A stretch of DNA of 64,000 nt, from NCBI RefSeq assembly GCF_003254055.1, contig NZ_QKZT01000012.1, positions 62,001 to 126,000 of the forward strand. Direction: 5' to 3'. The stretch comes from Algoriphagus chordae. GTDB lineage: Bacteria > Bacteroidota > Bacteroidia > Cytophagales > Cyclobacteriaceae. How positions within the stretch are numbered: the first letter of the stretch is position 1; every line of letters starts with the position of its first letter. The notes below the pieces were generated by a model that saw nothing but the letters and a program-made list of their open reading frames with translations, was not told where the DNA came from and made no database searches. The translations under genes and the position numbers were made by a program. Of the stretch, positions 1 through 9,754 are shown piece by piece.

Positions 1-1190
1 TTGGGCTTTGTTGGGAATGGTTGAGTTGGTGATGTTTTTTCACCTGGCACGGTAGAGGCAGGGACAGCTCTTTCTTCGATTGGCCAAATGGGGACTCCTG
101 TCTCCCTATTAAAAACAAAACAAAATCCTTGTTTTGTAAGCTGTGCCACAGCCTTCGTGTTTTTACCATCAATCAGCAAATCCATAAGAATAGGGGCCGC
201 TGGTAGGTCATAATCCCATATGCCATGATGGGTTGTTTGAAAATGCCAAACCTTTTCGCCTGTTGCTGCATCTAGTGCAACTAAACTTTCGGCATACAAA
301 TTATCTCCATGTCTATTACCTCCATAGTAATCATTACTGGGAGTTCCAAAAGGCAAAAATACATATCCTAATTCTTCGTCAGCACTCATTATTGTCCAAA
401 CATTTGTATTGCCGATAGTCTTCCAGGATTCATTTTCCCATGTCTCAACACCCGGATCATTTTCTTGTGGAATGGACTCAAATATCCACTTTTGCTCACC
501 AGTATTTATATCAAATCCTCGAATATCACCTGGCGGCATCGATTCATGAAGTGGATAATCAACAATTGATGATCCTATAATTAAAGTATTGCGACAAATA
601 ATCGGAGGGCTCGAAACGCCATAGGCTAGTCTGTCAATCGGTCTTCTCAATCCCTTGGTAAGATCAATTTTCCCATTATTTCCAAATTCGCTTACAAGCT
701 CGCCGGATTTTGCATTAAGTGCAATGAGATAAGCATCACCAGTACCAATAAATACTCTGCTATTATTTCCATCTTCATAAAAAGCGACACCTCTATGAAC
801 AAATCCATGGTTTGGTGGAGAGCCTTTCAGGTACGATTCGGGGTTATATGACCAAATCGTTTGACCCGTTTTGGCATCAATGGCAGCAACCTGGCTCAAT
901 GAGGTACTGGTGTAAAGAATTCCATCAATCATTATAGGCGTAGATTCATTTGTCCAGGTCCAGAGTGTGCTATCCTGTTCAATAATGGATTCATCTACAG
1001 AAGTCCATCTCCACGCAACTTCCAATTTATTAAAATTCTCTTCATTAATCTGGTCTAGACTTACGAACTTATCATTTGCGAGACTTGCACCATACCAAGG
1101 AAAAGCTGAATTACGAATTCGTTCTTCTTGTTGACATGAGGAAAAAAGAAGTACAAGTAAAAATACTGAAAACGGTTTTAGCTTTTTCAT
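1..1190 (-). CDS. PQQ-dependent dehydrogenase-like lipoprotein (partial)
   Basis: The reading frame opens at an ATG ending at 1190 and stays open for 396 codons to the left edge, so the C-terminus is outside the window. A lipoprotein signal is visible, with hydrophobic residues 7-16 and the lipobox Cys at 19. The rest reads as a quinoprotein beta-propeller. It has repeated tryptophan-docking blades of the form A-x-D-A-x-T-G-x-x-x-W (AIDAKTGQTIW, ALDAATGEKVW), then HHGIWDYDLPAAP and the ending GEKTSPTQPFPTKP, all typical of pyrroloquinoline-quinone dehydrogenases related to membrane glucose dehydrogenase. By family it would oxidise a sugar or alcohol in the periplasm and pass electrons to the quinone pool. 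The substrate cannot be read from sequence. It lies directly behind an attC-like site. Confidence 0.88.
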   Translation of the reverse strand, partial: MKKLKPFSVFLLVLLFSSCQQEERIRNSAFPWYGASLANDKFVSLDQINEENFNKLEVAWRWTSVDESIIEQDSTLWTWTNESTPIMIDGILYTSTSLSQVAAIDAKTGQTIWSYNPESYLKGSPPNHGFVHRGVAFYEDGNNSRVFIGTGDAYLIALNAKSGELVSEFGNNGKIDLTKGLRRPIDRLAYGVSSPPIICRNTLIIGSSIVDYPLHESMPPGDIRGFDINTGEQKWIFESIPQENDPGVETWENESWKTIGNTNVWTIMSADEELGYVFLPFGTPSNDYYGGNRHGDNLYAESLVALDAATGEKVWHFQTTHHGIWDYDLPAAPILMDLLIDGKNTKAVAQLTKQGFCFVFNRETGVPIWPIEERAVPASTVPGEKTSPTQPFPTKP

Positions 1191-1204
1191 GATTTGTTGT
1201 TATT

Positions 1205-1336
1205 GCTACTAACGGCTCCGCTAAGAAACGTGGGGCTTTCAGAGTTCTTGACTGTCTACCCGTGACGGACTAAACTACGAAGATTAGTGCTAGCTTTCAG
1301 TACGTGTCGCCCCATGTTTTCTTAGCGATTGTTGGC
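1205..1336 (-). repeat. attC-like inverted-repeat site 1 (about 132 bp)
   Basis: The outer arms are CTAAGAAACGTGGGGC at 1221-1236 and GCCCCATGTTTTCTTAG at 1309-1325, nearly perfect reverse complements. Read on the minus strand the site opens with GCCAAC and closes with CGTTAG, the positions of the R'' and R' boxes of an integron attC. The unit to its right (the 1346-1924 gene) begins with TTGGC, complementary to this site's GCCAA. That is the pairing expected between a cassette's first bases and its own attC. Confidence 0.5.
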
Positions 1337-1345
1337 ATGCGTTTT

Positions 1346-1924
1346 TTATTTCCATTTATAGATTAGGACATGTTTAATTATTCCTTCAATGTCCATAGAA
1401 CTTTCAAATCTGTCGGTCTTTTCGTTCATCTCGAAGTCGATATTTTTTTCTTTAGAGTCCACATAAAATAAACACAGGATTTCAGGTTTGTCTTTGTTAT
1501 AAACTTGTAAGTCTTCTGGTGCGAAATAGTATTCACCGTCCATTTCATCAAATAATAATTTCAATTCAGGATATATAGTTCTCACTTTATCCATCGAATC
1601 TCCAACTTTCAGACCTTTTGCAGTTTGATAATTGTCCGATAAAACTTTTACAAAACCAATCGTAGAATCTTGGTTTTTAGACCAAAAACTGATTATGGTT
1701 TTTCTATCCTTCTTGATTTGAAATCCATTTTTGTCATTAGGCGAGACTTCGTATACCGTTTCGTCAATTTTACTCAGCACTTCTGAATAAGTTTTGCCAA
1801 GTCTAATTTCCCCTGCTCCTTCAGCGTCTATTTGACCTTCAATTTTCTTCAAGTTCTTGTCGCTGCAACCGATATTGACAATCAGTAAAAGAGAGACGAG
1901 TATAATTTGATATCGATGTGTCAT
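1346..1924 (-). CDS. hypothetical lipoprotein, cassette-like
   Basis: I do not recognise this 192-residue protein. I place the start at the ATG ending at 1924 rather than the TTG at 1942, because only then does a clean lipoprotein signal begin the protein (hydrophobic residues 7-18, Cys at 20). The TTG lies inside the flanking repeat. The mature part is acidic and soluble-looking, with a GKTYSEV segment and a GDSMDKVRTIYPEL segment. That layout recalls small Bacteroidota lipoproteins that sense or bind something in the envelope, but no function can be assigned. It sits alone between two attC-like sites, as a gene cassette would. Confidence 0.75.
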   Translation of the reverse strand: MTHRYQIILVSLLLIVNIGCSDKNLKKIEGQIDAEGAGEIRLGKTYSEVLSKIDETVYEVSPNDKNGFQIKKDRKTIISFWSKNQDSTIGFVKVLSDNYQTAKGLKVGDSMDKVRTIYPELKLLFDEMDGEYYFAPEDLQVYNKDKPEILCLFYVDSKEKNIDFEMNEKTDRFESSMDIEGIIKHVLIYKWK

Positions 1925-1937
1925 TTTTTTAGTGCAA

Positions 1938-1989
1938 GCCAACGGTTAATGTAAAATGCGTTTTAATGCATTTTTACATAGTGTTGTGC
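1938..1989 (-). repeat. attC-like inverted-repeat site 2 (about 52 bp)
   Basis: On the minus strand the site opens with GCACAAC (1989-1983), folds through ATGTAAAAATGC paired with GCATTTTACAT, and closes with CGTTGGC (ending 1938). The GNAT unit to its right starts with TTGTGCTTC, complementary to the GAAAGCACAA at this site. The short stem with a small loop is at the lower end of attC sizes. Confidence 0.5.
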
Positions 1990-1999
1990 TTTCGTATTT

Positions 2000-2383
2000 T
2001 CATTGTTCAATTTTAAATATTGAGCCTTCTTTTCTGTATCCAAGTTTTTTATAATACTTATCAACATCAGACATTACAAAAACATCCTGACCTGGGTAGT
2101 CCGTTAGAAGGCATTCCATTAATTTTTTTCCAATTGAATTACCTCTAAACCTTTTGTCTACCAACAAGTCAATTACCCATATATATAAACCATAATCATT
2201 TATTGACCTTGAGTACCCACATAGTTCATTATCAACATAAGCCACATAAGTGATTGATTGCTTTAAGACCTCTTGATATTTTGAATCAAAATAATCCTTC
2301 CATTCTTCACCTTCTGATTTTATTATTTCCAGAAGCTTATGATATTCTTTCGAATGGTCATATTTTTTAATTTCAATTTTCAT
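2000..2383 (-). CDS. GNAT-family N-acetyltransferase
   Basis: This is a 127-residue single-domain acetyltransferase of the GNAT fold. Visible family marks are the central strands VAYVDNELCGYSRS and LYIWVIDLLVDKRFRG, and the acetyl-CoA pyrophosphate loop RFRGNSIGKKLM (R-x-x-G-x-G/S type). The C-terminal YYKKLGYRKEG is the usual closing strand. I start at the ATG ending at 2383, which has AAAGGAA just upstream, instead of the GTG at 2401 inside the repeat. The acceptor substrate is unknown. A single small gene between attC-like sites is a typical cassette cargo. Confidence 0.85.
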   Translation of the reverse strand: MKIEIKKYDHSKEYHKLLEIIKSEGEEWKDYFDSKYQEVLKQSITYVAYVDNELCGYSRSINDYGLYIWVIDLLVDKRFRGNSIGKKLMECLLTDYPGQDVFVMSDVDKYYKKLGYRKEGSIFKIEQ

Positions 2384-2710
2384 TATTCCTTTATGAAGCA
2401 CAACGAGTCGCTATACGCAACTAGTTTCGTGTATTTTTCATATATCCTAATGGCACCACGATTAATCAAACCTTCGTGCTTAACCTATCATTTCTATCCC
2501 CAAAATAAGCTAATTATTACTCTTTAGCACACAAGTCAAGTCCGTTCAGCTAGTTCTGCTTCAATTTAAATAAAAACCTGTCTGATAACCCACTCATTTA
2601 TTCCCATTCCAAAGAACAACGGCAGCTTCTTCAGCAACTCAGCAGTTGCGCATATATTTCTATACAGCAGATATACGAAATAGAAAACATTACCAAATGA
2701 CACCAAAACC
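2384..2710. other. non-coding stretch with a half attC-like arm
   Basis: At 2398-2423 lies GCACAACGAGTCGCTATACG followed by CAACTA. On the minus strand this ends in CGTTGTGC like the closing half of the other two sites. I could not find its partner arm to the right, so the site may be decayed or its upstream cassette lost. The remainder (2430-2710) shows no gene, repeat or clear promoter. Confidence 0.4.
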
Positions 2711-2735
2711 AAAAAAGCCGACTCTCGCCGGCTTT
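2711..2735 (-). terminator. intrinsic terminator of sdhCAB
   Basis: Stem AAAGCCG (2714-2720) and CGGCTTT (2729-2735) with an 8-nt loop. On the minus strand it is followed by a run of U from 2716 leftward. It lies 30 bp past the sdhB stop. Confidence 0.85.
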
Positions 2736-2764
2736 CTCTGTTCTATTTGTATCTGATCCTTCAA

Positions 2765-3514
2765 TTAGACATTCTCGCTCTTCACAGAAGCAGAAAAATA
2801 CTCTCTGTTCATTCGAGCGATATTCGTTAGGCTGATTCCCTTAGGACATTCTGCCTCGCAGGCACCTGTGTTGGTACAAGCTCCGAAACCTTCATCATCC
2901 ATCTGAGCGACCATCTTCTCTGCTCTGGACATTCTTTCCACCTGTCCCTGTGGAAGCATTGCCAGCTGCGAGATTTTGGCAGAGGTGAAAAGCATCGCAG
3001 AAGCATTCTTACAGGCTGCCACACAAGCTCCACAACCAATACAAGTCGCAGAATCAAAGGCTTCATCAGCAACTCTCTTTGGAATAGGAATCTCATTTGC
3101 ATCCGGCACGCCACCTGTATTCACATTCACGTATCCGCCCGCTTGGATGATTCTGTCAAATGAACCACGATCTACAACTAGGTCTTTTACCACTGGAAAA
3201 GCCGCAGCTCTCCATGGCTCGATCGTAATCGTTTCCCCATCGGAGAACGAACGCATGTGAAGCTGACAGGTAGTCGTCTGCTGAGGTCCGTGTGGATGAC
3301 CATTGATATAAAGTGAGCACATACCACAGATACCTTCACGGCAATCGTGGTCGAAGTGCACAGGATCTTCTCCTTTGATAGCAAGTTCCTCATTCAAGAC
3401 ATCCATCATTTCTAGGAATGACATGTCAGTGGAAATTCCATCTATAGGATAGGTGACAAATGCGCCTTTATCGCTGGCGTTTTTCTGTCTCCATATTTTT
3501 AATGTCAGTTTCAT
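2765..3514 (-). CDS. sdhB: succinate dehydrogenase/fumarate reductase iron-sulfur subunit
   Basis: This subunit carries electrons between the flavin of SdhA and the cytochrome b/menaquinone site. All three clusters can be placed. Cys58, Cys63, Cys66 and Cys83 bind the [2Fe-2S] cluster. Cys158, Cys161, Cys164 and Cys168 ([11 protein letters not shown]) and Cys213, Cys219 and Cys223 ([11 protein letters not shown]) supply the [4Fe-4S] and [3Fe-4S] clusters. At 249 residues it has the normal length. It is the last gene of sdhCAB and is followed by an intrinsic terminator. The complex would act in the TCA cycle and respiratory chain on the cytoplasmic membrane. Confidence 0.97.
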   Translation of the reverse strand: MKLTLKIWRQKNASDKGAFVTYPIDGISTDMSFLEMMDVLNEELAIKGEDPVHFDHDCREGICGMCSLYINGHPHGPQQTTTCQLHMRSFSDGETITIEPWRAAAFPVVKDLVVDRGSFDRIIQAGGYVNVNTGGVPDANEIPIPKRVADEAFDSATCIGCGACVAACKNASAMLFTSAKISQLAMLPQGQVERMSRAEKMVAQMDDEGFGACTNTGACEAECPKGISLTNIARMNREYFSASVKSENV

Positions 3515-3544
3515 ACTATATAGTTATGAATTAAAGTCTTGAAT

Positions 3545-5479
3545 TTATTTGTAGGATCTCTGAGTCAACTTCACGTTTTCAAACACGAGTGGCTCTTTGT
3601 GGAGAGTTTCAGGAGAATTCTCTGCCATAAACTCCCAGGCAGCCGCATAGGCGAAGTTCTCATCATCTCTCAATGCTTCTCCATCCGGAGTTTGAGACTC
3701 CAGTCTGAAGTGACCACCGCAAGACTCAGATCTGTTCAATGCATCGTCTACCATCAATTCGCCAAGTTCTAAGAAATCAGCTACTCGACTTGCTTTCTCC
3801 AGTGTCTGGTTCAGTTCTTCGTTTGCACCAAGCACTTTCACATCTCTCCAGAATTCTTTTCTAAGCTCCTGAATCATGCCTTTAGCTTTGGTCAAACCTT
3901 CTGCATTTCTGGCCATACCACAGTATTCCCACATGATATGTCCCAATGCCTTATGGAAGTGATCTACAGTTTTGGTACCGTTGATTGACAATAGCTTTTG
4001 GATGGCATCTTTCACGCCTTTTTCTGCTTTCGCAAATTCAGGATGATTGGTATCCACAGGTGCTGGGCCTATTTGTGCCAAATAATCGCCGATAGTGTAA
4101 GGAACTACGAAGTACCCATCTGCCAGACCTTGCATCAAAGCGGAAGCTCCCAATCTGTTTGCTCCGTGATCTGAGAAGTTCGCCTCTCCTAAGGAATAAA
4201 GGCCAGGAACGGTAGTAGATAAGTTATAATCAACCCAAAGTCCACCCATAGTATAGTGAACTGCTGGATAAATCTTCATTGGAGTCTGGTAAGGATTCTC
4301 ACCGGTGATCTGCTGATACATGTCAAACAAGTTGCCATATCTCGCGCGGATAGCATCCTCGCTGTCACGATTGATCGCATCGCGGAAGTCAAGGAAAACA
4401 GCCTGGCCAGTTTCATTTACACCACGACCTTCATCACAAACGTCCTTGGCATTTCTGGAAGCCACATCACGAGGGACCAAGTTACCGAAGGAAGGATATT
4501 TCCGCTCCAAGTAATAATCTCTGTCCTCATCCTTGATATCTCTAGGCTTGATTTCTCCTTTGCGAAGCTTTTGCGCCAGCTCTACAGTCTTTGGCACCCA
4601 CACACGACCGTCATTTCTCAGGGATTCAGACATCAAAGTCAACTTGGACTGATGATCTCCGGATACCGGGATACAAGTAGGGTGAATCTGTGTGTAGCAA
4701 GGATTGGCGAAGTAAGCACCTTTTTTATGAGCTCTCCAAGCTGCGGTCACATTTGATCCCATCGCATTGGTAGAAAGGAAAAATACGTTTCCATAACCAC
4801 CCGTACACAATAGCACCGCGTGAGCAGCGTGAGTTTCAATCTTACCAGTGATCAAGTTTCTAGTCACAATACCTCTTGCATGTCCATCGATAGTCACGAC
4901 GTCCATCATTTCAGTTCGTGGATAAAGTTTCACTTTACCATTCGCTACCTGACGACTCAAGGCTGAATAAGCGCCCAAAAGCAACTGCTGCCCCGTTTGG
5001 CCTCTTGCGTAGAAAGTCCTGGACACCTGCGCTCCACCGAAAGAACGGTTGGCAAGCAATCCGCCATATTCTCTGGCGAAAGGAACACCTTGCGCCACAC
5101 ACTGGTCAATGATATTTACAGAAACCTCTGCAAGACGATAGACATTGGATTCACGGGAACGATAATCTCCACCTTTGATGGTATCGTAGAAAAGTCTGTA
5201 AACCGAGTCACCGTCATTTTGGTAGTTTTTGGCAGCGTTGATCCCGCCTTGTGCAGCGATAGAGTGCGCACGACGAGGGCTATCCTGGAAGCAAAAAGCT
5301 TTCACTTTATAGCCCAATTCTGCCAAAGAAGCAGCAGCAGAGGCTCCGGCAAGACCGGTACCTACCACGATTACCTCGTATTTTCTTTTGTTTGCTGGGT
5401 TTACCAGCTTACTGTTAAACTTATGTTTAGTCCACTTTTCGGCTAAAGGTCCGATTGGGGATTTTGAATCTAGTATCAT
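3545..5479 (-). CDS. sdhA: succinate dehydrogenase/fumarate reductase flavoprotein subunit
   Basis: This 644-residue catalytic subunit oxidises succinate to fumarate. The N-terminal Rossmann motif [13 protein letters not shown] (near residues 38-50) binds FAD, and His72 in AHSIAAQGG is the expected covalent FAD attachment site. Further marks are HPTCIP, the [10 protein letters not shown] active-site segment and [18 protein letters not shown]. It belongs to the non-classical, longer Bacteroidota type rather than the E. coli type. It follows sdhC by 13 bp and precedes sdhB by 30 bp, so the three genes are surely one transcript. Confidence 0.97.
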   Translation of the reverse strand: MILDSKSPIGPLAEKWTKHKFNSKLVNPANKRKYEVIVVGTGLAGASAAASLAELGYKVKAFCFQDSPRRAHSIAAQGGINAAKNYQNDGDSVYRLFYDTIKGGDYRSRESNVYRLAEVSVNIIDQCVAQGVPFAREYGGLLANRSFGGAQVSRTFYARGQTGQQLLLGAYSALSRQVANGKVKLYPRTEMMDVVTIDGHARGIVTRNLITGKIETHAAHAVLLCTGGYGNVFFLSTNAMGSNVTAAWRAHKKGAYFANPCYTQIHPTCIPVSGDHQSKLTLMSESLRNDGRVWVPKTVELAQKLRKGEIKPRDIKDEDRDYYLERKYPSFGNLVPRDVASRNAKDVCDEGRGVNETGQAVFLDFRDAINRDSEDAIRARYGNLFDMYQQITGENPYQTPMKIYPAVHYTMGGLWVDYNLSTTVPGLYSLGEANFSDHGANRLGASALMQGLADGYFVVPYTIGDYLAQIGPAPVDTNHPEFAKAEKGVKDAIQKLLSINGTKTVDHFHKALGHIMWEYCGMARNAEGLTKAKGMIQELRKEFWRDVKVLGANEELNQTLEKASRVADFLELGELMVDDALNRSESCGGHFRLESQTPDGEALRDDENFAYAAAWEFMAENSPETLHKEPLVFENVKLTQRSYK

Positions 5480-5492
5480 AGGGGACTATTGA

Positions 5493-6173
5493 TTAGCTCT
5501 GTGTGAAATAGATATAAACTGGCATGCTGGCAAATAGGATCGGAACTACTATGCAGTAGATTTTTCCGATCAGCGCAATTGCTGGCGAGTATTTCGCGTG
5601 ATTCAAACCTAAGGTCTGGAATGCGCTGGCAAATCCATGAGAAAGGTGAAATGCCAAGAAAGCCATCGCTACTACGTATCCGATTACCATCCATACATTC
5701 TGGAAAGCAAAAACTACAATGCTGTACAAATCCTTGTACTCAACCCCATCATATGTCACAAATGGAATATCTCCCCAGTGCATCTGATACCAGAAGCTCT
5801 GCATATGTACTACGATGAAAATTAAGATGATTGTGCCTAGAATACCCATATTTCTAGATGAAATCGTGGTGGAAGGAGGAGTAGAAACTCCATATCCTAC
5901 AGGACGTGCAGCTCTATTTGTTTTGGAAAGCCAAATAGAAAAGATCACGTGACCAATTATCGAGATATAGGTCAAGTAAGAAAGCAACTTTACTGCTGGA
6001 TTGGTGGTCATGAATTTGGCATAAATATTAAATGCCTCACCACCATCACTCTTTAACAACTGCAAGTTTCCTGCAACGTGACCTGTCAAAAATAGAATCA
6101 GGAAAAGTCCGGTCAATGCCATGATCAGTTTCCTGCCTATTGTGCTACTCAAGGTTTTTGTAACCCAGCTCAT
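5493..6173 (-). CDS. sdhC: succinate dehydrogenase cytochrome b558 subunit
   Basis: This 226-residue integral membrane subunit anchors SdhAB and passes electrons to menaquinone. Five hydrophobic segments are visible, near residues 14-36, 62-82, 108-128, 155-178 and 198-222. His32, His75, His123, His176 and His179 lie in or beside them and are the candidates for the axial ligands of two hemes, as in type B (Wolinella/Bacillus-like) enzymes where one large subunit replaces SdhC plus SdhD. No separate sdhD is present, which fits. It is the first gene of the operon, behind a good promoter at 6220-6250. Confidence 0.95.
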   Translation of the reverse strand: MSWVTKTLSSTIGRKLIMALTGLFLILFLTGHVAGNLQLLKSDGGEAFNIYAKFMTTNPAVKLLSYLTYISIIGHVIFSIWLSKTNRAARPVGYGVSTPPSTTISSRNMGILGTIILIFIVVHMQSFWYQMHWGDIPFVTYDGVEYKDLYSIVVFAFQNVWMVIGYVVAMAFLAFHLSHGFASAFQTLGLNHAKYSPAIALIGKIYCIVVPILFASMPVYIYFTQS

Positions 6174-6219
6174 ACAATTTTTGCGATTAGATTAGAACGA
6201 AATCTTTGATTATTACTGC

Positions 6220-6250
6220 CAAATTTACATGCCGAACAACTAGCAAACAA
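6220..6250 (-). promoter_or_regulatory. Bacteroidota-type promoter of sdhCAB
   Basis: On the minus strand TTG (6250-6248) is followed after 20 bases by TAAATTTG (6227-6220). This fits the primary-sigma consensus TTG...TAnnTTTG, and the distance to the sdhC start is about 45 bp. Confidence 0.65.
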
Positions 6251-6457
6251 TCCATTCAAAAACAGATGCCTTATTTTAATCGGTTCTAAATAAAAACCCG
6301 CATTAGACAGTTCTACTAGTACTTTATGCCTTTATACAGATTTAATGTTTGATTTTGCGGAGATTTTCTCCTTACTTCCCTTTATTTCGTATAGGAAAAG
6401 GATGTAATCGAAAATCTTAAAGCAGGATAAATTCGTACATTCTATTTCTCCTTATAA

Positions 6458-9250
6458 ATGAACTTGACCAATATGAAGCTGAAAATCACCCTTGGACTTT
6501 TTTTAATCTTCCTAGTTGCTGGAATTTCTGAAGCTTGGGCAACACACATTAGAGCAGGTGAAATTATCGCTGAGCGGGTTTCTCCACAATCTTTGGAGTA
6601 CAAAATCACTGTGGTTGGCTATACTGATACTCGATCAAGTGTGATTTTTGGCCCTGGGATCATCAACTTCGGCGATGGACGAGAATCAGAACTTCAGACA
6701 GATAGTGATTTCAAAGTAGTCGAAGACCTAGGAAATCAAATTGAGAAAAACACCTTTGTGATTTCACATGTTTTTCAAGGCCCAGGTACTTACACCATTA
6801 GGTTTCAAGAATTCAACAGGAATGACAAAACTCTGAACATGGACAATTCGGTGGATACTCCTTTTTATGTGGAAACAACCATTACCATCGATCCATTTAT
6901 CGGGGTGAACAACTCTCCAGTACTGACTATCCCGCCTGTAGATAATGGTGCAGTAAACGTACGATACATTCACAATCCTGGCGCTTATGATCCTGATGGA
7001 GATAGCTTGGCTTATGTAATGGACATCCCTAAGCAAGCTTACCAAAGACCTGTTAATAACTACAGAAGCCCTGCTTCTCCAGAATTCAGTTTCAACCAAG
7101 AAGATGGTAGCACTCCTGCTTATATGACTTTGGATCCAGTCTATGGAGATTTGATATGGGATGCCCCTGGGACAGCGGGGCAGTTCAACGTAGCTTTTCG
7201 AATCAATGAATATCGAAAACTGGATGGGGAATGGGTGCTCATTGGCTATGTGGTCCGGGATATGCAGATCATTATCGAAAATTCTAACAATCGAAGACCT
7301 GAGCTGATTTTACCAGATGATCTCTGTGTGGAAGCAGGTACACTAATCCAAGATATCATTCAGGGAGAAGATCCTGATGGAGACCCTGTTAAAATTGAAG
7401 TATTCGGAGAACCTGTAGAAATAACAACATCCCCAGCTACTTATACTCCTGAAAGTGAATTTCAGCCAACGCCAGGGATCGTCAATTTCGAGTGGCAAAC
7501 AGTCTGCAACCATGTTAGAGCTAGAGAATATGAGGTTCGCGTACGAATCACAGATGAACCGAGTTCGGGGCCATCCTTAGTTGATATTAAAACCTGGCGA
7601 ATCAAAGTCGTGGGACCTCCACCAGCCTTTGATGAGATAGAACAAATGCCTGGCAGGACTGTAGAGTTGAAATGGGACCCTTATGTCTGCACCAACTCTG
7701 CTTCTGAAATGCAGGTATGGAGAAGGATCAACTCTGACCCATATTTGCCAGATAGCTGTGAGACAGGGATCCGAGCTGGCTATGAATTGGTAGGGACTAC
7801 CAATATGCAAACACTGGATTTCCTAGACACGAATGGAGGCGATGGCTTAGCCCCTGGCAATACCTATTGCTACAGATTAGTGGCAGCCTATCCTGAACCT
7901 AGACTTGGAGAAAGCATCGTCTCTGAAGAAATATGCGTCACCATCGACGTAGACGTACCTATTATCACTAATGTGAGTGTAGAAGAAACTGACCCAACTA
8001 CAGGAGAGATTTTCGTGAAATGGACTCCTCCTTATGACATTGACAAAACACTCTATCCAGGTCCATATAGTTATGAACTACTGCGAAGTATAGGCTTCAC
8101 AGGAAGTGAGAACCTAATATCATTGGGAGTCACCTCAGATACATTATTTACTGACACCGGTTTGAACACAGAAGATGTAGTGTATAATTATGAAGTAGTC
8201 TTGCTAGACAGAAACACAAAAATTGACACCTCTTCTAAAGCTTCTTCGGTTTGGGCAGATCCTACCATTGTCAATGAAGCGATTGAACTGAACTGGGAGT
8301 TCACCGTTCCTTGGAACAATTCTGTCAGCCAATACAAACATGAAGTTTATAGAAACAGGACCGATGCTGCCGCTGCAGACGAGACTACTTTTGTGAAAAT
8401 AGCCGAAGTCGACGTGACTACTAGTGGATTCAAATATTTGGATGATGGTAGTTTCAATGGTGTTCCCCTAGAGAAGGAACTTGAATACTGCTATTACGTG
8501 ATTACAAAAGGCTCTTACAATGTAGCCGGACTAGTATATCCGCTGGAAAATAAATCTCAAATCATTTGCGCGAAGCCTGATGATGACCGATTCCCATGTC
8601 CTCCTGTCTTGACTTTCGAAGGCCCAGAATGTGCTACATACCTCGCTGATCTTCCTTGTAACAATACTAGCTATGAACACAAGCTAAGTTGGGTTCCAGA
8701 TGTATCAGGTGAATGTGATGACGAGTTGAGTAGCTATAAAATATACTATACTTCCGATGGTGAGGATAGCCAGTTTGAGATGATTGCTGAAGTTTCTGCT
8801 CTGAATCTTTCTACCACCATCCGCAATCTGACTACTTACCGAGGCTGCTATTACATCACTGCCGTGGATAGATCTGGCAACGAATCTGAGCCGAGTAATG
8901 TCGTATGTGTGGAAAATTGCCCTAACTACAGTCTTCCAAATGCCTTCACTCCAAATAGTGATGGGCTAAATGAGACCTTCATGGCCTTTGACAATCCATT
9001 CTCACAGTGCCCTAGATTTGTGGAAGGCGTTAATATCTTTATCGTAAATCGCTGGGGAGTAGAAGTATTCTCTTACAATAGCCTCGACAATCTTGAAAAT
9101 GATATTTTCATACGATGGGATGGAAAAGATAAAAATGGCAATGAGCTGCCTGCAGGCACCTATTTTTATTCAGGGACTGTAATGTTTGATGTGCTCGATC
9201 CTGCAGATCAGAGTCAGAGCCTCAAAGGAACGATTCAACTGCTTAGATGA
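6458..9250 (+). CDS. type IX secreted protein with gliding-motility C-terminal domain
   Basis: A signal peptide spans about residues 1-28, ending SEAWA before THIRAGE. The 930-residue chain continues with PKD/cadherin-like modules, seen as repeated DPDGDSLAYVMD and DPDGDPVKIEV segments, and then several fibronectin-III-like modules rich in W-P-Y and paired Cys. The last 90 residues, beginning LPNAFTPNSDGLNETF and running through NRWGVEVF, WDGKDKNGNELPAGTYFY, are the gliding motility-associated C-terminal (T9SS type B sorting) domain. The protein is therefore expected to cross the outer membrane through the type IX system and be surface-bound or released. The ligand is unknown. The first ATG is used; a second at residue 6 would also leave the signal peptide whole. 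The stop overlaps the next gene by 4 bp. Confidence 0.9.
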   Translation: MNLTNMKLKITLGLFLIFLVAGISEAWATHIRAGEIIAERVSPQSLEYKITVVGYTDTRSSVIFGPGIINFGDGRESELQTDSDFKVVEDLGNQIEKNTFVISHVFQGPGTYTIRFQEFNRNDKTLNMDNSVDTPFYVETTITIDPFIGVNNSPVLTIPPVDNGAVNVRYIHNPGAYDPDGDSLAYVMDIPKQAYQRPVNNYRSPASPEFSFNQEDGSTPAYMTLDPVYGDLIWDAPGTAGQFNVAFRINEYRKLDGEWVLIGYVVRDMQIIIENSNNRRPELILPDDLCVEAGTLIQDIIQGEDPDGDPVKIEVFGEPVEITTSPATYTPESEFQPTPGIVNFEWQTVCNHVRAREYEVRVRITDEPSSGPSLVDIKTWRIKVVGPPPAFDEIEQMPGRTVELKWDPYVCTNSASEMQVWRRINSDPYLPDSCETGIRAGYELVGTTNMQTLDFLDTNGGDGLAPGNTYCYRLVAAYPEPRLGESIVSEEICVTIDVDVPIITNVSVEETDPTTGEIFVKWTPPYDIDKTLYPGPYSYELLRSIGFTGSENLISLGVTSDTLFTDTGLNTEDVVYNYEVVLLDRNTKIDTSSKASSVWADPTIVNEAIELNWEFTVPWNNSVSQYKHEVYRNRTDAAAADETTFVKIAEVDVTTSGFKYLDDGSFNGVPLEKELEYCYYVITKGSYNVAGLVYPLENKSQIICAKPDDDRFPCPPVLTFEGPECATYLADLPCNNTSYEHKLSWVPDVSGECDDELSSYKIYYTSDGEDSQFEMIAEVSALNLSTTIRNLTTYRGCYYITAVDRSGNESEPSNVVCVENCPNYSLPNAFTPNSDGLNETFMAFDNPFSQCPRFVEGVNIFIVNRWGVEVFSYNSLDNLENDIFIRWDGKDKNGNELPAGTYFYSGTVMFDVLDPADQSQSLKGTIQLLR

Positions 9251-9690
9251 CGCAAGCCAAATCCATCATATTCTTTGATGGGGTTTGCAACCTCTGTAAT
9301 GCTTCCATTGATTTTGTGATCCAAAGAGATACTAAGGATCATTTCTTAGTGGGAGCATTACAAGAGGATCTTAGCAAAGAAATACTTTCTCAATATGATG
9401 TAAGAGAGGATTACCTCGACTCCCTTGTCCTTTTGGAAAAAGGGAAAATTCATTACAAAAGCACAGCAGCACTGAAAATAGCCAGACAACTTTCTGGACT
9501 TTGGCCTCTGCTTTATCCACTGATTTTCATTCCAAAAATCCTTCGTGATCCTATTTACAATTGGATAGGAAGTAATCGCTACCGCTGGTTTGGAAAGAAA
9601 AGTACCTGCAGGCTTCCCACAGCTGCTGAAAAATCAAAATTCCTTTCCGAAGAAATCCTTATCCAAACAGGGATTAAGCTCCATTCCTGA
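9247..9690 (+). CDS. DCC-family (DUF393) thiol-disulfide oxidoreductase-like protein
   Basis: A 147-residue protein with the family's namesake motif D-x-x-C-x-x-C at residues 11-17 (DGVCNLC) directly after the first beta strand, and the typical ending NWIGSNRYRWFGKKSTC. The family is predicted to be thioredoxin-like from the CxxC pair, but the substrate is not established. The start overlaps the stop of the preceding surface-protein gene (ATGA), suggesting co-transcription. Whether it helps disulfide formation in that Cys-rich secreted protein is only a guess. Confidence 0.9.
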   Translation: MTQAKSIIFFDGVCNLCNASIDFVIQRDTKDHFLVGALQEDLSKEILSQYDVREDYLDSLVLLEKGKIHYKSTAALKIARQLSGLWPLLYPLIFIPKILRDPIYNWIGSNRYRWFGKKSTCRLPTAAEKSKFLSEEILIQTGIKLHS

Positions 9691-9723
9691 TTTCAACAGG
9701 TTAAGCTGAATTAGGAAAAGACC

Positions 9724-9731
9724 TATATTTG
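9724..9731 (+). promoter_or_regulatory. possible promoter of fabD
   Basis: TATATTTG matches the -7 element TAnnTTTG, 24 bp before the fabD ATG. The -33 region is weak (only TTA near 9701), so the call is tentative. Confidence 0.4.
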
Positions 9732-9754
9732 CAACGAACAAAAAACACTAGTTA

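Noticed and set aside
233-418. A short plus-strand open frame near the left edge.
   Set aside because: It is antisense to the PQQ dehydrogenase gene, whose frame is strongly coding.
1922-1942. TTG start at 1942 for the cassette lipoprotein.
   Set aside because: It lies in the attC-like site, and the lipoprotein signal only fits the ATG at 1924.
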